Below, in pieces: positions 31,239 through 41,388 of a stretch of 64,000 nt of DNA (within the stretch, counting starts at the first letter, position 1; the number at the start of each line of letters is the position of its first letter). The stretch is from Nigrospora sphaerica. Its lineage: Eukaryota; Ascomycota; Sordariomycetes; Amphisphaeriales; Apiosporaceae. The stretch is from positions 2,046,001 to 2,110,000 of the forward strand of contig JAGVVL010000001.1 in the NCBI GenBank assembly GCA_018287875.1, read 5' to 3'. The notes under the pieces are model-generated. The model saw nothing but the letters and a program-made list of their open reading frames with translations. It had not been told where the DNA came from and ran no database searches. A program made the translations under genes and the position numbers.

Positions 31239-33899
31239 TCAATCATCATCCTCAATATCGTCGTCGCTCAGCACAAGCTTTTGTACCGCGAGTGCTGCTA
31301 CCGAATTGTCGCCTTTCTCGCGGATCCGAGCTTTCTTTTCCCGCGGAGAGGGTTCCTCTGTGGGCTTGTCCGTCGCCCATGTCTCGCTGCTTCCGACCAT
31401 GCTATCGTACGTGTCGGCGGCTTCCTCGTCTGTTGTTCCATTCAAGCCCGAAAAGGAGACGGCCTTTTCGAGGTCCTGTAAGTGAACGTCGTTGAACGAT
31501 CCCCTTCGCCTCCTTGCAATGTGCGCCATGTACGGCAGTCGTTCCAGGAGCAGTTCTCGCCGCGCGGAGCTACCAAGGAACAACAACGGCGCTGCCGATG
31601 GAACCGGTCGAGAGTTCTCATCTAGCCCACTCCGTCCGTGCCGTGTTGGCCCGCCAGCCTGGTCGTTGGAGCTGCTGATCTTGGGTTTCCGGAAGGCAGC
31701 CGCGCCGTCAGTAACATCATGCGAAGTCTCCTCCCCTTTAAGCAGCTTGGTTGACCAATAGTCGACCACGCCTTCGAGTTCTTCTTTCTCCTTCCATAGT
31801 TTAATACTGGTGGGGTAGAACATCTTGAATGCATCAGTCCCCGCACGCCCCGACGATGCCCCTATGCGTTTCACTGGATGGGGCAAAGAAAACAGCAGCC
31901 CCCGAGTGGCTACTTGGAATGCAATCTCCTCCTGCCGTAGCACGTGACTGGCCGAGTCTCTTCCCGCAAAACTCCAGGCGCCGAAGCCCCGTCCTCTGGA
32001 GAACACGTCCGATGTCGGACACAGAAGGTCACTCTCCGATAGACGTTCGATGCTCTCGTTGACGTAGTCTATCGCAGAAAAGGGACCGGCGGGGCCGGTA
32101 GGTGCACACGACAACGCATAGTTCTCATGCAGAGCCGAGATGAATGTATGCGTATCTGTGCCAGTTTCGTCGACGAGGGTATCGACAGATACCTCGGATC
32201 GCCTGGGTCGCGAATGCCGGGCCAGGAAGCTGGGCATAATCTCAGCCTGCCCTTCTAGCGTTCGATCCGACATGGGTGCTTCGTCCCTTTTGTTGTACAT
32301 GACCTTTCCAACCGCGTGAAATATACCGAGGCTCGCCTCTCGTTGCGAAATCAGCTCGAGGCTGTCCTCTTCACCTTTGGTGAGGGCAGTGCCGTTCTTA
32401 GCCCCTCTTTTCGACTTGGTGAAGACAACTTTGGAGCCCCAGTCAGCATCAGCATCTCCCTTTAGGCATAGGAACTCTAAAGAGGATGCGGCACTCCTGA
32501 TATCGCCAATTTCACCAAGGCGTTTAAGTACCGCAGGACCGGGTGTTCGCCGCCTGCCCGACTTGCGAGCTTCCTTTTGCACTATCAGTTCTAGCGCCGC
32601 CGTAAGGAATGTTGGGGCTATCGCATTGAACTCGATCACAGCCGTAGAGGGGTGCCGCGTAATTCCAGGACCGAGCAAACGATGCGCAGTAAAGCTGTCA
32701 GCTGACGCCGAGGTGGTGGTCAATAGCGTTTCCGATATAACCAGAACAACAGGCGTCACCGGATCTTCAACAGCTCGCTGCCCGAAAGTCGCCGACGAAG
32801 ATGTGTTTGTTGCCAGGTATTGGAGAAGAGTGTTGCGAAAGGATTGCAATACACTGGAAGACTTGGTGAACGTATTCGGGAACTCCTCAATCAGGATAAT
32901 TTTGCGCCTGACATCGCTGTTCCCCCCTCTCACAAAGCTGCGGCTGCTGCTTGGCACATCCATGTCCACGTCCAGCTGGCCGAACTTGCCGCCACGGCCC
33001 AAGAAGTCTTCGAATTGGGTCGAAGCCGGTGTAAAACCCAGGCCAGTCGCTGTTGGGTTTTTCCATTCAAGTAGCTCACAGCGCATGTCTCTGGCGAGTA
33101 GTTGCACGGTTGTGGTCTTGCCGGTTCCTGCGGCGCCTTTCAGAATCAGTAGCCGCTGACGTAACTTGCCGGCCATGACATCCTCGAGCCATCCCCTGAC
33201 GTCGGCTACCTTCTTTTTATGCACCGCCAGCTCTTCCAAAGTGGCCGGGCCAAATCGTTCGGCCCATGGCCTCTGCTCGTTGTTCGGAATGGTATCTTGG
33301 GCAGGGCGCGGCGGCCTAAGGAATCGTTGGCTGGCCGTGACGGATAGGGCAGCGCCCTGGCTGGTAGCTGCGAGCGTCCCATCTCGGAAGCGCTTGCGAG
33401 CATTGGTTGCAATGTGGCTTGAAGTTGTGGTCTGTTGCTCGCTCAAAACGTCGTCGTCGGAAATTGGATCGCTGATTATATCGTCCAAAAGCGTTGCTGG
33501 CGGCGGATTCGGCGCCCTCTCGGCCTGTCGCGAAAATAAAGTCTTGAGGTCGGCCGTCTTTTGCTTCTCCTCGGGCTTCGATCGTATCGCGGGACGGCTC
33601 CTGGGCTTGGAAGGGCTCCCCGAGGCGCTACTGCGCCCGCTCTTGGTGACAGCATGACTTCGCTGTTGTAGGCCTTTGGCGGTTGCAGAACGGGTAGTTT
33701 TTCTGGTAACAGGGCTGGGAGGGGGCGAACTGGCGGCTGATGCGTCTACCGCCGTAGCCCCTCGTCGCTTTTGCTGCTTTTCGGGTGACGGCACCAAGTA
33801 CTTGGTCAGGGTATTCCTGGGCGGTTGCGCATCGTCGTCCTCATCGTCGGAGGGATTCACGACGTTTCGTTTCCTCCGCTTCGAAGCGGGCGGTGCCAT
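31239..33899 (-). CDS. rad17: Checkpoint clamp loader Rad17 (Rad24 in budding yeast)
   Basis: A single exon of 886 residues; the ATG at 33899 is the first in frame. The first 200 residues are disordered and basic/acidic. The AAA+ ATPase core follows: PWAERFGPATLEELAVHKKK at about 211-230 is typical of Rad17, and Walker A GAAGTGKTT is at 255-263. An IILIEEFPN segment serves as Walker B, with Asp replaced by Glu as in Rad17 proteins generally. The protein ends in an acidic tail (SDDDIEDDD). Rad17, with RFC2-5, loads the 9-1-1 clamp at damaged DNA to activate ATR/Mec1 signalling in the nucleus; this is family knowledge. Confidence 0.93.
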   Translation of the reverse strand: MAPPASKRRKRNVVNPSDDEDDDAQPPRNTLTKYLVPSPEKQQKRRGATAVDASAASSPPPSPVTRKTTRSATAKGLQQRSHAVTKSGRSSASGSPSKPRSRPAIRSKPEEKQKTADLKTLFSRQAERAPNPPPATLLDDIISDPISDDDVLSEQQTTTSSHIATNARKRFRDGTLAATSQGAALSVTASQRFLRPPRPAQDTIPNNEQRPWAERFGPATLEELAVHKKKVADVRGWLEDVMAGKLRQRLLILKGAAGTGKTTTVQLLARDMRCELLEWKNPTATGLGFTPASTQFEDFLGRGGKFGQLDVDMDVPSSSRSFVRGGNSDVRRKIILIEEFPNTFTKSSSVLQSFRNTLLQYLATNTSSSATFGQRAVEDPVTPVVLVISETLLTTTSASADSFTAHRLLGPGITRHPSTAVIEFNAIAPTFLTAALELIVQKEARKSGRRRTPGPAVLKRLGEIGDIRSAASSLEFLCLKGDADADWGSKVVFTKSKRGAKNGTALTKGEEDSLELISQREASLGIFHAVGKVMYNKRDEAPMSDRTLEGQAEIMPSFLARHSRPRRSEVSVDTLVDETGTDTHTFISALHENYALSCAPTGPAGPFSAIDYVNESIERLSESDLLCPTSDVFSRGRGFGAWSFAGRDSASHVLRQEEIAFQVATRGLLFSLPHPVKRIGASSGRAGTDAFKMFYPTSIKLWKEKEELEGVVDYWSTKLLKGEETSHDVTDGAAAFRKPKISSSNDQAGGPTRHGRSGLDENSRPVPSAAPLLFLGSSARRELLLERLPYMAHIARRRRGSFNDVHLQDLEKAVSFSGLNGTTDEEAADTYDSMVGSSETWATDKPTEEPSPREKKARIREKGDNSVAALAVQKLVLSDDDIEDDD

Positions 33900-34427
33900 G
33901 GCGATGAAGCGCAAGAGGCGGCAACGTCATCAGCCGCGGTGCAGTACGGAGGCAGGAAGAGAGCCGGCTTTCCGAGGGGCAGGCTGGTTTGTAGAGAAAG
34001 GACGGGACCGGGTAGGCCGTCAATTGGCAAGTTGTTCCGGCCAGCGACGTTGCGCGGGCAGTGTTGGAGAACAAGGCCAATCCGGAGTGGGATTTGCTAT
34101 AAGAGGTAATTAGGTTGTGTCATTGAGGGTCGCGGCCACCAAGTGCAACCCGCGTCGCGCCACACAGAACCTGGGGATCCCTGCCATAATGCGCTATCAG
34201 ATGACTGCTGCCTGTCCGATAAAAACACCCCTGCCGTTATGCACTTTCCAATGCCATACGGATAAATACAGTCTACCGAGGCAGGCGCGTCTTACAAGGG
34301 ACGTTCTACGACTTCCATATAAAAATATTTGATTCAGGACTAGCACGCTACGGTCATACCATCTCCTCATTGGTCTGAATGGATGTTAGTTGCCCATGCT
34401 CGTATCCTGGCAACATGGGCACCTCGT
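33900..34427. other. Intergenic region upstream of rad17
   Basis: The rad17 promoter and the 3' end of the small secreted-protein gene. Base composition becomes noticeably more A/T-rich from about 34.1 kb. No other gene is seen. Confidence 0.5.
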
Positions 34428-34994
34428 TCAGCAGTTTGTAACACCCCAGGCCTTGACCGTCCTCGTAAGCGTGTGAGTCCCTAAAACACCCGAGGTCAGT
34501 CCTTTACCCTACATGGAGAGGTGTCGGTGGCATGGGATCGATGTGTTTTAGCCCCCACCCCGCCAGCTAGAATGACGGAACAAAAAGAGGAATAGGGGCA
34601 AGAGAAAAGGAAGCCGTGCCGAAGTGGACAACAGGAACACCAAGCAGGACCGCTTACAGTCTGATGCGGAGGAGCCGATCTCCTGGTCCGCCCTACAGGG
34701 TTGAGCCGAGTAGAGACGAAGAACGCAAGAGCTGAGAACGCCGCGGTCCCAGTAGATCTAAGGTTTCATCCAGGTCAGTCTAACCGTGCTCACACCCGGT
34801 AGCAACTGTCGCAGGGTGGTATGTCGCCTTACTTTGCCCCCAGCTTTGCAGTTCGAAACCGTGGTACACCCTTTGTTTCCTGACCCACCCCAATGCTGAG
34901 GATGAGCCACCGCGGCCGGACATGCTGCGTCAAAGGTCCATGCAGCCTGCGTCGTGGCGACGAGGGTCATGTAAAGGAGCAAGTCGGCCTTCAT
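34428..34994 (-). CDS. Small secreted cysteine-containing protein, three exons (effector-like, unnamed)
   Basis: Minus-strand exons 34994-34833, 34757-34658 and 34480-34428 give 104 residues. Both introns (75 and 177 nt) have GTAAG donors, TTAG acceptors and CTGAC branch points 15-20 nt before the acceptor. Phases close exactly (0, then 1) and the frame ends at TGA just after the last Cys, which is strong support for an intact gene. Residues 1 to about 18 form a signal peptide (MKADLLL start, Ala-Ala end). The mature protein has six cysteines (AACP, KGC, SNC, SSC, QPC and the terminal TNC), giving up to three disulfides. Motifs HPQHWGGSGNKGCT, WDRGVLSSCVLRLY and a Cys at the very end resemble many small secreted proteins of plant- and insect-associated fungi as I recall them. 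Function is unknown. The nearest neighbour is another secreted-protein gene, divergent, 1.8 kb away. Confidence 0.72.
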
Positions 34995-36829
34995 CTTCGC
35001 TTGGAAGTCGTTGCAATTGCAGTATGGGCGGTATACCAAAAGCCGAAATCTTGGGTTGCCGTGAGGTCTCAGATCATCTTCAGATACACAGGAAATCGCG
35101 CCCGTTTTATAGACTTCACAAAAGAGATACCCCAAACATAGAAACGGCCAGACCATCTCCGCTTGACTGTTCGCATGGTACATTACTCCGCATCGTGACA
35201 GAGGCAGGTGTCATTCACTTGCCTCTTTGGAGATTGTGGGTTGCACGTTGGCGCTGTGGTGGCATCCTCAGCCGCACCGGCACAGCTCCCCAAGGATTTC
35301 TATAGGCTCTTTGCATCAAGAGCTGAGTAGATCCTGGGAGTTCTAGATGGTGGCTTGTATTCTCAGCATTCTATAGGGCTTTCAAGTGAGGGGTCCCAGG
35401 GTCTGCCTACTATTTTGGACTCGGGCTATTCGTCCTCGCATGCATGCGTGAACAAATCACCTGCTAAGCTCGTCCACCTCTACTATGCGCGAGGCGACAG
35501 GGAGGGTGACTTACCTGAAGACTAACACGGGCACACGCCAAGTAAGTGAGTAGACAATGACCCAAACACTTGTGGCGGGCACTTCTATGTTCGCTTCGAT
35601 TTGTCCACCGCATTGACATATCCGGGTCCATGCGGGCTTCCCGCCAACACAAGTTCAGGATATGATATTCTTCAATCTTCGATTATCCGGGCTCCAGCAA
35701 ATGTTTGTTCAAATTAGAGGTACTTGCACCGAAGCTCCTCCATTTACCGCCGTTCTGTCCTTTCTTCGATCACGATCGTTATAGGCGCTTGTCAGGAGGC
35801 CACCCAAGTGGCTGACAGAGCCGTGCCTCATATGACTTTTTCCTGCGGCGCGCATGCCTTCCATCACTGGGTTTCTGGATCGTCAATATATTTTGGCCTT
35901 CGCTGGCAGGCCTCAAGGGTTTAACCGTGATAGGGAACGTTGATATCACAAGACGCATCGTTGCACCTGAGTACTGTACAGCGTTTCCTGCTTCTTACCG
36001 TTCGAAATTTGGACAGGTCTCTCTATACTGGGCTGTTAATTTGATCCTTTGCGTGTTATATGCCGTTCGGCACCGTGACTCTCTCCAAATAGTTGCTTTC
36101 TCTTAGAAACGTAGATAACGAAGCAGCTACCTGCCCAGTTAAAATCCTTGACTGGTGCACAACCGAGCGTCAAGCAGGGTCGATTCATGTTCCCGCCACG
36201 AATGAACTGCGGCCTGGATTCTTTAGGTGGCGATATGAGACAACCGAAAAAGGACTGCCACATACGTCAGGGAGAATCCTCCTCGGCTTTATTTGTGGTC
36301 ATCACACTTTCTCTATCGTCCTAGGATCTACATGTGCCCCATATGCAACCAGGAAAGACATTTCGCGGCCCTGGCCGGTAGTTGTCGAGTATACGCTGAT
36401 TCTACCAGGATCCGTGATTCGGTGTAGAGGCTACTGGAGAGCTCCGTGGCTGCTACGGCTGACGCCACCTCCACATCTATGCCCCTTGAAACACACTCAG
36501 CTTATAGATTTGGTCCTGGATAGTTGAATAGTTGCTTTTTCAGGTGGCCGTAGCTTGGCAAAGGTGGGTGAGGCTGAGATATTGCTTATCGGAGAACAAC
36601 CCAGGCCAACGCCATTGAGATCAACACCAAAGCCGGCCGTATTACAGCCGGTATACGATGTGTTATCACGGCCTGGGTCCAATGATCGACATGATATTGC
36701 CGACTAGATGGTACTTAAACCCTCGAAGCGTCCTCGCTGCAAGATAACAAAAAGGCCAAACAGCATCAATACACAATCAGCAACCCTCGAGTCCTACCAA
36801 GCCCAAGCACCCCATTTCCAATATTCAAA
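34995..36829. other. Divergent intergenic region between two secreted-protein genes
   Basis: 1.8 kb, visibly more A/T-rich than the housekeeping regions. Short open frames exist on both strands, but I could not join any into a credible product. No transposon ends were seen. A relic mutated by repeat-induced point mutation cannot be excluded by eye. Confidence 0.45.
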
Positions 36830-37405
36830 ATGCAGGTGAGTGGCGGCCTCTCGGCTGAAAGCAGCCCCCCCTGTTGGTCAGGGACTGATGGGTGTGCGTA
36901 GTTCCCTGTTGCCCTACTCCCTCTCTTGGCCGTTGCCAGCGCAGCCCCGGCCCCGGCCCCGGCCCCGGCCCCGGCCCCGGTCCCGGCCCCAGACGCGATC
37001 GATAACCACGTCTACCCAGCTGTCACGGTTCAGCCGTATCTGGGACCTCTGTGCCAGTTGACGAACGTCGCCCTCGGCCTGCTGTGCAAATTCAACAAAG
37101 TCACACTCGAAGCGGACGACGAGTGCGTTAACATTGACGACACCTGCGCCGTTCACCACCCGACCTCCTTCACGGCCCGGACGAGTGAAATCCCGGATCC
37201 TGCCATGAGCTGCCGGGTTTCGGTGTGGGCCAAGAGGAACTGCAGCGGCGACAAGGCGCAGACCAAGCTTCTCAAGGGGGAACCGTACACCTGCTCGAAC
37301 TCGCTCTTCCCCACGAAGCTCATCGATGGCGAGCAAGTCAGCCACCCGCTCGCGGGCCCGCTGCTGCCCTTCGGCTTTGAGAGTCTGAAGCTGGAGTGCG
37401 AGTGA
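36830..37405 (+). CDS. Small secreted cysteine-containing protein with Ala-Pro linker (unnamed)
   Basis: Two exons, 36830-36835 and 36902-37405, give 169 residues. Exon 1 is six nucleotides, coding only Met-Gln; the intron is GTGAGT...GCGTAG with a CTGAT branch point. The splice supplies the start and joins to FPVALLPLLAVASA, so residues 1 to about 18 are a signal peptide. A run of Ala-Pro dipeptides follows, encoded by seven GGCCCC units at 36949-36990 (one with T), as a flexible linker. The mature domain of about 130 residues has eight cysteines, spread from CQLTN to the penultimate residue. No enzymatic motif is visible. Extracellular location is inferred; function and family are unrecognised. 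Confidence 0.78.
36949..36990 (+). repeat. (GGCCCC)7 hexanucleotide repeat, in frame
   Basis: Seven GGCCCC units, the sixth with a T, code for the Ala/Val-Pro linker of the secreted protein at 36830-37405. Number variation would change linker length without shifting frame. Confidence 0.93.
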
Positions 37406-37477
37406 GCGGGTGATTTCCGGGCCAGGCGGATGCGAATAGGGCCACGGATACGAGGTTTTTGGTGGAAGAGCTACACG

Positions 37478-37600
37478 CAAAAAAAACAGGGCACCCTCAC
37501 TTTCTCTTGGGGCAGACGTATGATGGAGGAGGCTGGTTTAAAAAATATAGAACACCCTTACTTTCTCTTGGGGCAGACATGTTATTGAGGAGGCTAGAAT
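37478..37600. repeat. Two-copy diverged tandem duplication, period 61 bp
   Basis: The segment A-rich, CACCCT, ACTTTCTCTTGGGGCAGAC, then GAGGAGGCT occurs twice, with the CACCCT blocks at 37492 and 37553. It lies in the 3' flank of the secreted-protein gene, probably within or just past its 3' untranslated region. Confidence 0.88.
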
Positions 37601-37965
37601 GTAAATTCACCGCCAAGTGTGCCTAGTATGCAATGCATACCAGGTCATTATTCAATAAAGAGCTCGGACGCGTGGTCGATCTTTCTACACACGGCTTCGC
37701 AATTTGATATCGGCTGGGCCGCTGGACGGGGGACCCTTGGGTCGTGCAGCGGCCAATGTGTGTGGGTTGCCGAGGATGGTGTGCACGTTGCCCGCCGTTT
37801 CCCCATCCACCGGCCAATTTCCTCGTGAACGACCCATTGCATTTATTTATCAGTGGTTTTCCTGGATGTGCCGAGAGGTTTGAAAGTCATGGAGATTTGG
37901 CAATCTCAGGATGGGGGGGTTGGGCAGCCGAAAGCCCCAGGACAACTTTGTCGTGGGTGTTGAAG

Positions 37966-37999
<34 letters not shown>

Positions 38000-39106
38000 T
38001 GGAGCCTCTTTTCTGCCTCTCTCCATTGGGTCGTTGAGTGAGCAAGTATGTGAGTCAGTACCTCGCGAGATAGCTTTGAGATGTACAAAGACGCACAAAG
38101 CACGTATCCAGGTACTTTGTTCCCATGCAACGAGAGGTACCACCTACCTACCTCTTCCATCTCAATTGGAAGACCCTTAGATCGCCCCTCCCCAGTCAGT
38201 CTCCGTAGTTGGGGAGGGAGATCGGGGCAGCCTTAGCGCTGGCGTCAAGGGCCCCTCACCCCTCTACTTGCTGTTTCGAGGATGTATACAAGTACATACC
38301 GTCCAATGCAGGTCAGTAGGTACAGCCGGATGGCTGAACGCCCATCTGGAGGGGCTGGCGCGTGGGATACGCTTACCACAATAAGCGCCAGCACCAGAAC
38401 GATAATATATTCCGGCTGTCGGGTGGATAGAGGTAAGGTAGCCCAGCTCCAGCCCCTCCGGTTGAGATCCATCCATTGCCATGGGAGCAGACCTTCCGCT
38501 GCTGTTTCGTTTCACTGCCCCTCGTCCCTCGTCCTGTCCCGCGCGCTCCGCCACGGCGCGTCCCTCGTCCAACAGGACGGGACGGGATGGGATGGGTGGA
38601 TGTCACGACAGCGAGCCGGATGACATGGTAACCAGGCTTTGCGGGCGTCGATTAATGCACATATGCAGCCGCGCCAGGGCTCTTTTGCCGGGAACCAGGC
38701 CAACGCCCGGGACGCTGGACGGGGCGGAATGAACGGGCTGAAGCGCGCTGACTCGACCCGCCTAGCTTCGAGGCGCGGGCGATGATCGCGGCCTCTTTAG
38801 ATTGCCATCGCGCTCCGTGGCTGCGCAGGCAGTATCTAGCAATCAATACTGCCTCCCTACGTCTTACATCCCGTTAGTACTTAGTGGCTGCTTCCCTAGC
38901 TGTTCAACCGCGCTGCCCTTCTCCAACTCCGCCCTCGTTCCCATCCTTATGCCGGCCCCTCCATCTGCATCTGTCACCGCCGCCGAGTCTACGACCACGT
39001 GTTGCTGCGCGCGCGACGATTGAAGTGCTCTCGTCCCTCGGACACCCTTGATACCCCCCCACGCATTCCCCGAGCCACGCCGCGCCAAACGCGCCAGAGT
39101 CACGCT
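37601..39106. other. Intergenic region upstream of the Sel1-repeat gene
   Basis: No gene recognised. It contains a (CAG)10 tract at 37969-37998. C/T-rich sequence at about 38880-39000 is probably the leader of the gene starting at 39107. Confidence 0.55.
37969..37998 (+). repeat. (CAG)10 trinucleotide repeat
   Basis: Ten uninterrupted CAG units in non-coding DNA. Confidence 0.95.
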
Positions 39107-41388
39107 ATGGGCCTCCGAGATATGCTCAAGAAGAAAGACCGGCTCAGCCAGAGCTATTCGCCCGACGCCGCCACGGTGGGCAGGCTAGCGGCGCCCGAAT
39201 TTACCTTCATCCGATCTGACACGCACACTGAGGAGGTCATCTACCCGCCCGCCTCCCCCCTCACCCCCACCGCCGACGACGACGGCTACCTGACGGCCAA
39301 GGACTCGTCCGGGTCCAAGCCCCGCCGCAGTCTCGACGTATTCAAGAGCAGCCGGTCGCGCGGCAACAGCGCCAGCTCCGCCCGCAGCGACGAGAACAAG
39401 GACGCCGGCGGCAAGAAGGACGGACCGGCCCGGCGCAAGTCGCACCGCCTACCGTTCGGGTCGCGCTCGCCCGGCACCTCCGAGTTCGTGCCCGAGGACC
39501 TGCCGACTATCCGCCTGCCCGGCGACGATGGCGCATCGGAAGACAGGGACAACGCCGAGCTCGAGTGGGAGAACCGCGCCACCATCCTTGTGAAGCACAA
39601 CACGCAGGCGCTCACTCGCTCCGCGACGCCTAGTCCGGCCCGCGAGAAAGGAAATCCCTGGGACCAGCCCCAAGGCCACGGCCACGAGCCAAAGCTGTCG
39701 GGCAAGGAGATCGACGACACGTTACAGGAGGCGATTAGGCTACACGAGGAGGGCGAACTGGAGAAGGCCACGGTCCTGTTCGCCCGGCTTGCCGATCCCC
39801 AGGGCGCAAACAATCCCCTGAGTCAGGTTTTGTACGGGCTCGCACTGAGGTCAGTTCTCGGATGGGTCGCAAGCGATGACAGGCTTCGGCCGCGTAGAGG
39901 AGAGCGGACCGGCCTCGCAGCCTGGGTCCGCGGCAGGAGCCCGTACTCGCTGTGCGTCGCTGGCCGTTCTTTTGCGCTGACAAGAAGATGATCAGGCACG
40001 GTTGGGGCTGCGAGCCATCGCCGGAGCAGGCCATTACCTATCTCTCAGCAGCGGCGTCTAACGCCGCACTCGTAGAGGACATGGCGCTCAAGGCTGGTAT
40101 GAAGAAGGGGGGCGCCGCCAAAGGCGAGCTCGTCTTGGCCATTTTCGAGCTGGCCAATTGCTTCCGCCACGGATGGGGCGCGCCCAAAGATGCCGTCGCT
40201 GCGAAGCAAGTGAGTCTTGTTCGCCGTGGCCTGATCAGTGGCAGTGCGATGTAAGGGGTGTTCAACCGCACGGCCGGCTGACTATCGAACGCGCAGTACT
40301 ACGAGACCGCTGCCAACCTTGGGGATACCGGTGAGTCGCATTTACGCCCCTGACAACGATGCCTAGTGTGAATAGGGGGCTGATGGTTGGGTCACCGGCG
40401 CCAGATGCCATGAACGAGGTGGCATGGTGCTATCTTGAAGGCTTCGGCTGCAAGAAAGACAAGGTACGTCGGGCTCCAAGCGGCCCAATTCCCATCACAT
40501 GCGGCCTCTGCCATCCTATCTGCGTCCATAGTCGGGCTGTGGCCGGGGCCTCATTGTGCGTTCCCCTTACATCGCCGATAAGTCTTGAGATCGCTTGGGA
40601 TGCGGCTGGTCTCCCTCGCACACCCGCCCCTGGCAACGGAGGCTTGTCTCGTGAGAAGGCGGAACGGCCTCGGCGGGAGATCACGATGGCGTTGGGCATC
40701 AACACGGCGCGGTCTGGTCACAAATCAGCCGTCGAGAATGACCTTGTTCCCAAGCTCGATCCGGGCAGAACGCATCATATGTGGCTGACACACCTTTACC
40801 CCCAGTTCGCTTCCGCGCGTTACTACCGACTCGCCGAAAAAAACGGAAACAAGACGCTAGGGAATACGTGGTGAGTGGAAGCGCTTCTCCTATTTTCACG
40901 TTTTGGCCTGCGATTGGTGCGGTCCGGGCTGCAGGACAGCCCGTTCCGGATGAGAGCTGCTAGATGGCGGCGATAGGCTGTCGTTGGCCTGGCCCTGTAC
41001 CCGCGCGACTCGCCTTGTTTTTCCGGGCCTGCCATTCTGGCCTCCCCGATCCCAACTGCCAGACATGCCATGCCCGAAGGAAGGCAGGCAGGCAGGCAGG
41101 GTTTCCGCCGCCTAGCGGGAGGTGACTCGAACGGAGCTGGATGCCTCAGGCGCTAGTGGGCTCTCTGCTGAAGCATTATGTTCCCTGCCCCAAGGCTCGT
41201 TCAGTGAGCCGGTCGGGCCACCCAGGCCGTCTGACGCCATCTTGCGTGCCTCAATGCGCGCCCTGCCTTCTTTGCCCCCCCCCGAGTACTCCGTTTGCTT
41301 GCGCGGCGTTACTCACACCGTGGGTATTTGCAGGATTTGGAAAGATAAGTACGATCCCACCGACGGGGACAAGAAGAAGAAGAAATAG
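39107..41388 (+). CDS. Sel1-repeat protein of the Dsf2/Nif1 type
   Basis: Six exons (39107-39849, 39996-40209, 40297-40330, 40405-40463, 40806-40870, 41334-41388) give 389 residues. Introns 1-4 have clear CTGAC or CTGAT branch points; introns 4 and 5 are long for this region (342 and 463 nt). The first 200 residues are disordered and Ser/Arg/Asp-rich after the MGLRDMLKKKDRL start. The rest is a series of Sel1-like alpha/alpha repeats: EAIRLHEEGELEKA...LYGLALRHGWG, FELANCFRHGWG...KQYYETAANLGDTDAM and YLEGFGCKKDK...ARYYRLAEKNGNKTLG. The end is WIWKDKYDPTD and a Lys run. Architecture resembles yeast Dsf2 and fission-yeast Nif1, an inhibitor acting on the Nim1/Cdr1 mitotic kinase. Orthology is inferred, and the small exons carry some boundary risk. 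Confidence 0.78.

Noticed and set aside
34758..35183. Unspliced 141-residue version of the small secreted protein
   Set aside because: It starts 63 residues before the signal peptide and reads through intron 1; the spliced three-exon model explains the signals and conserved-looking motifs better.
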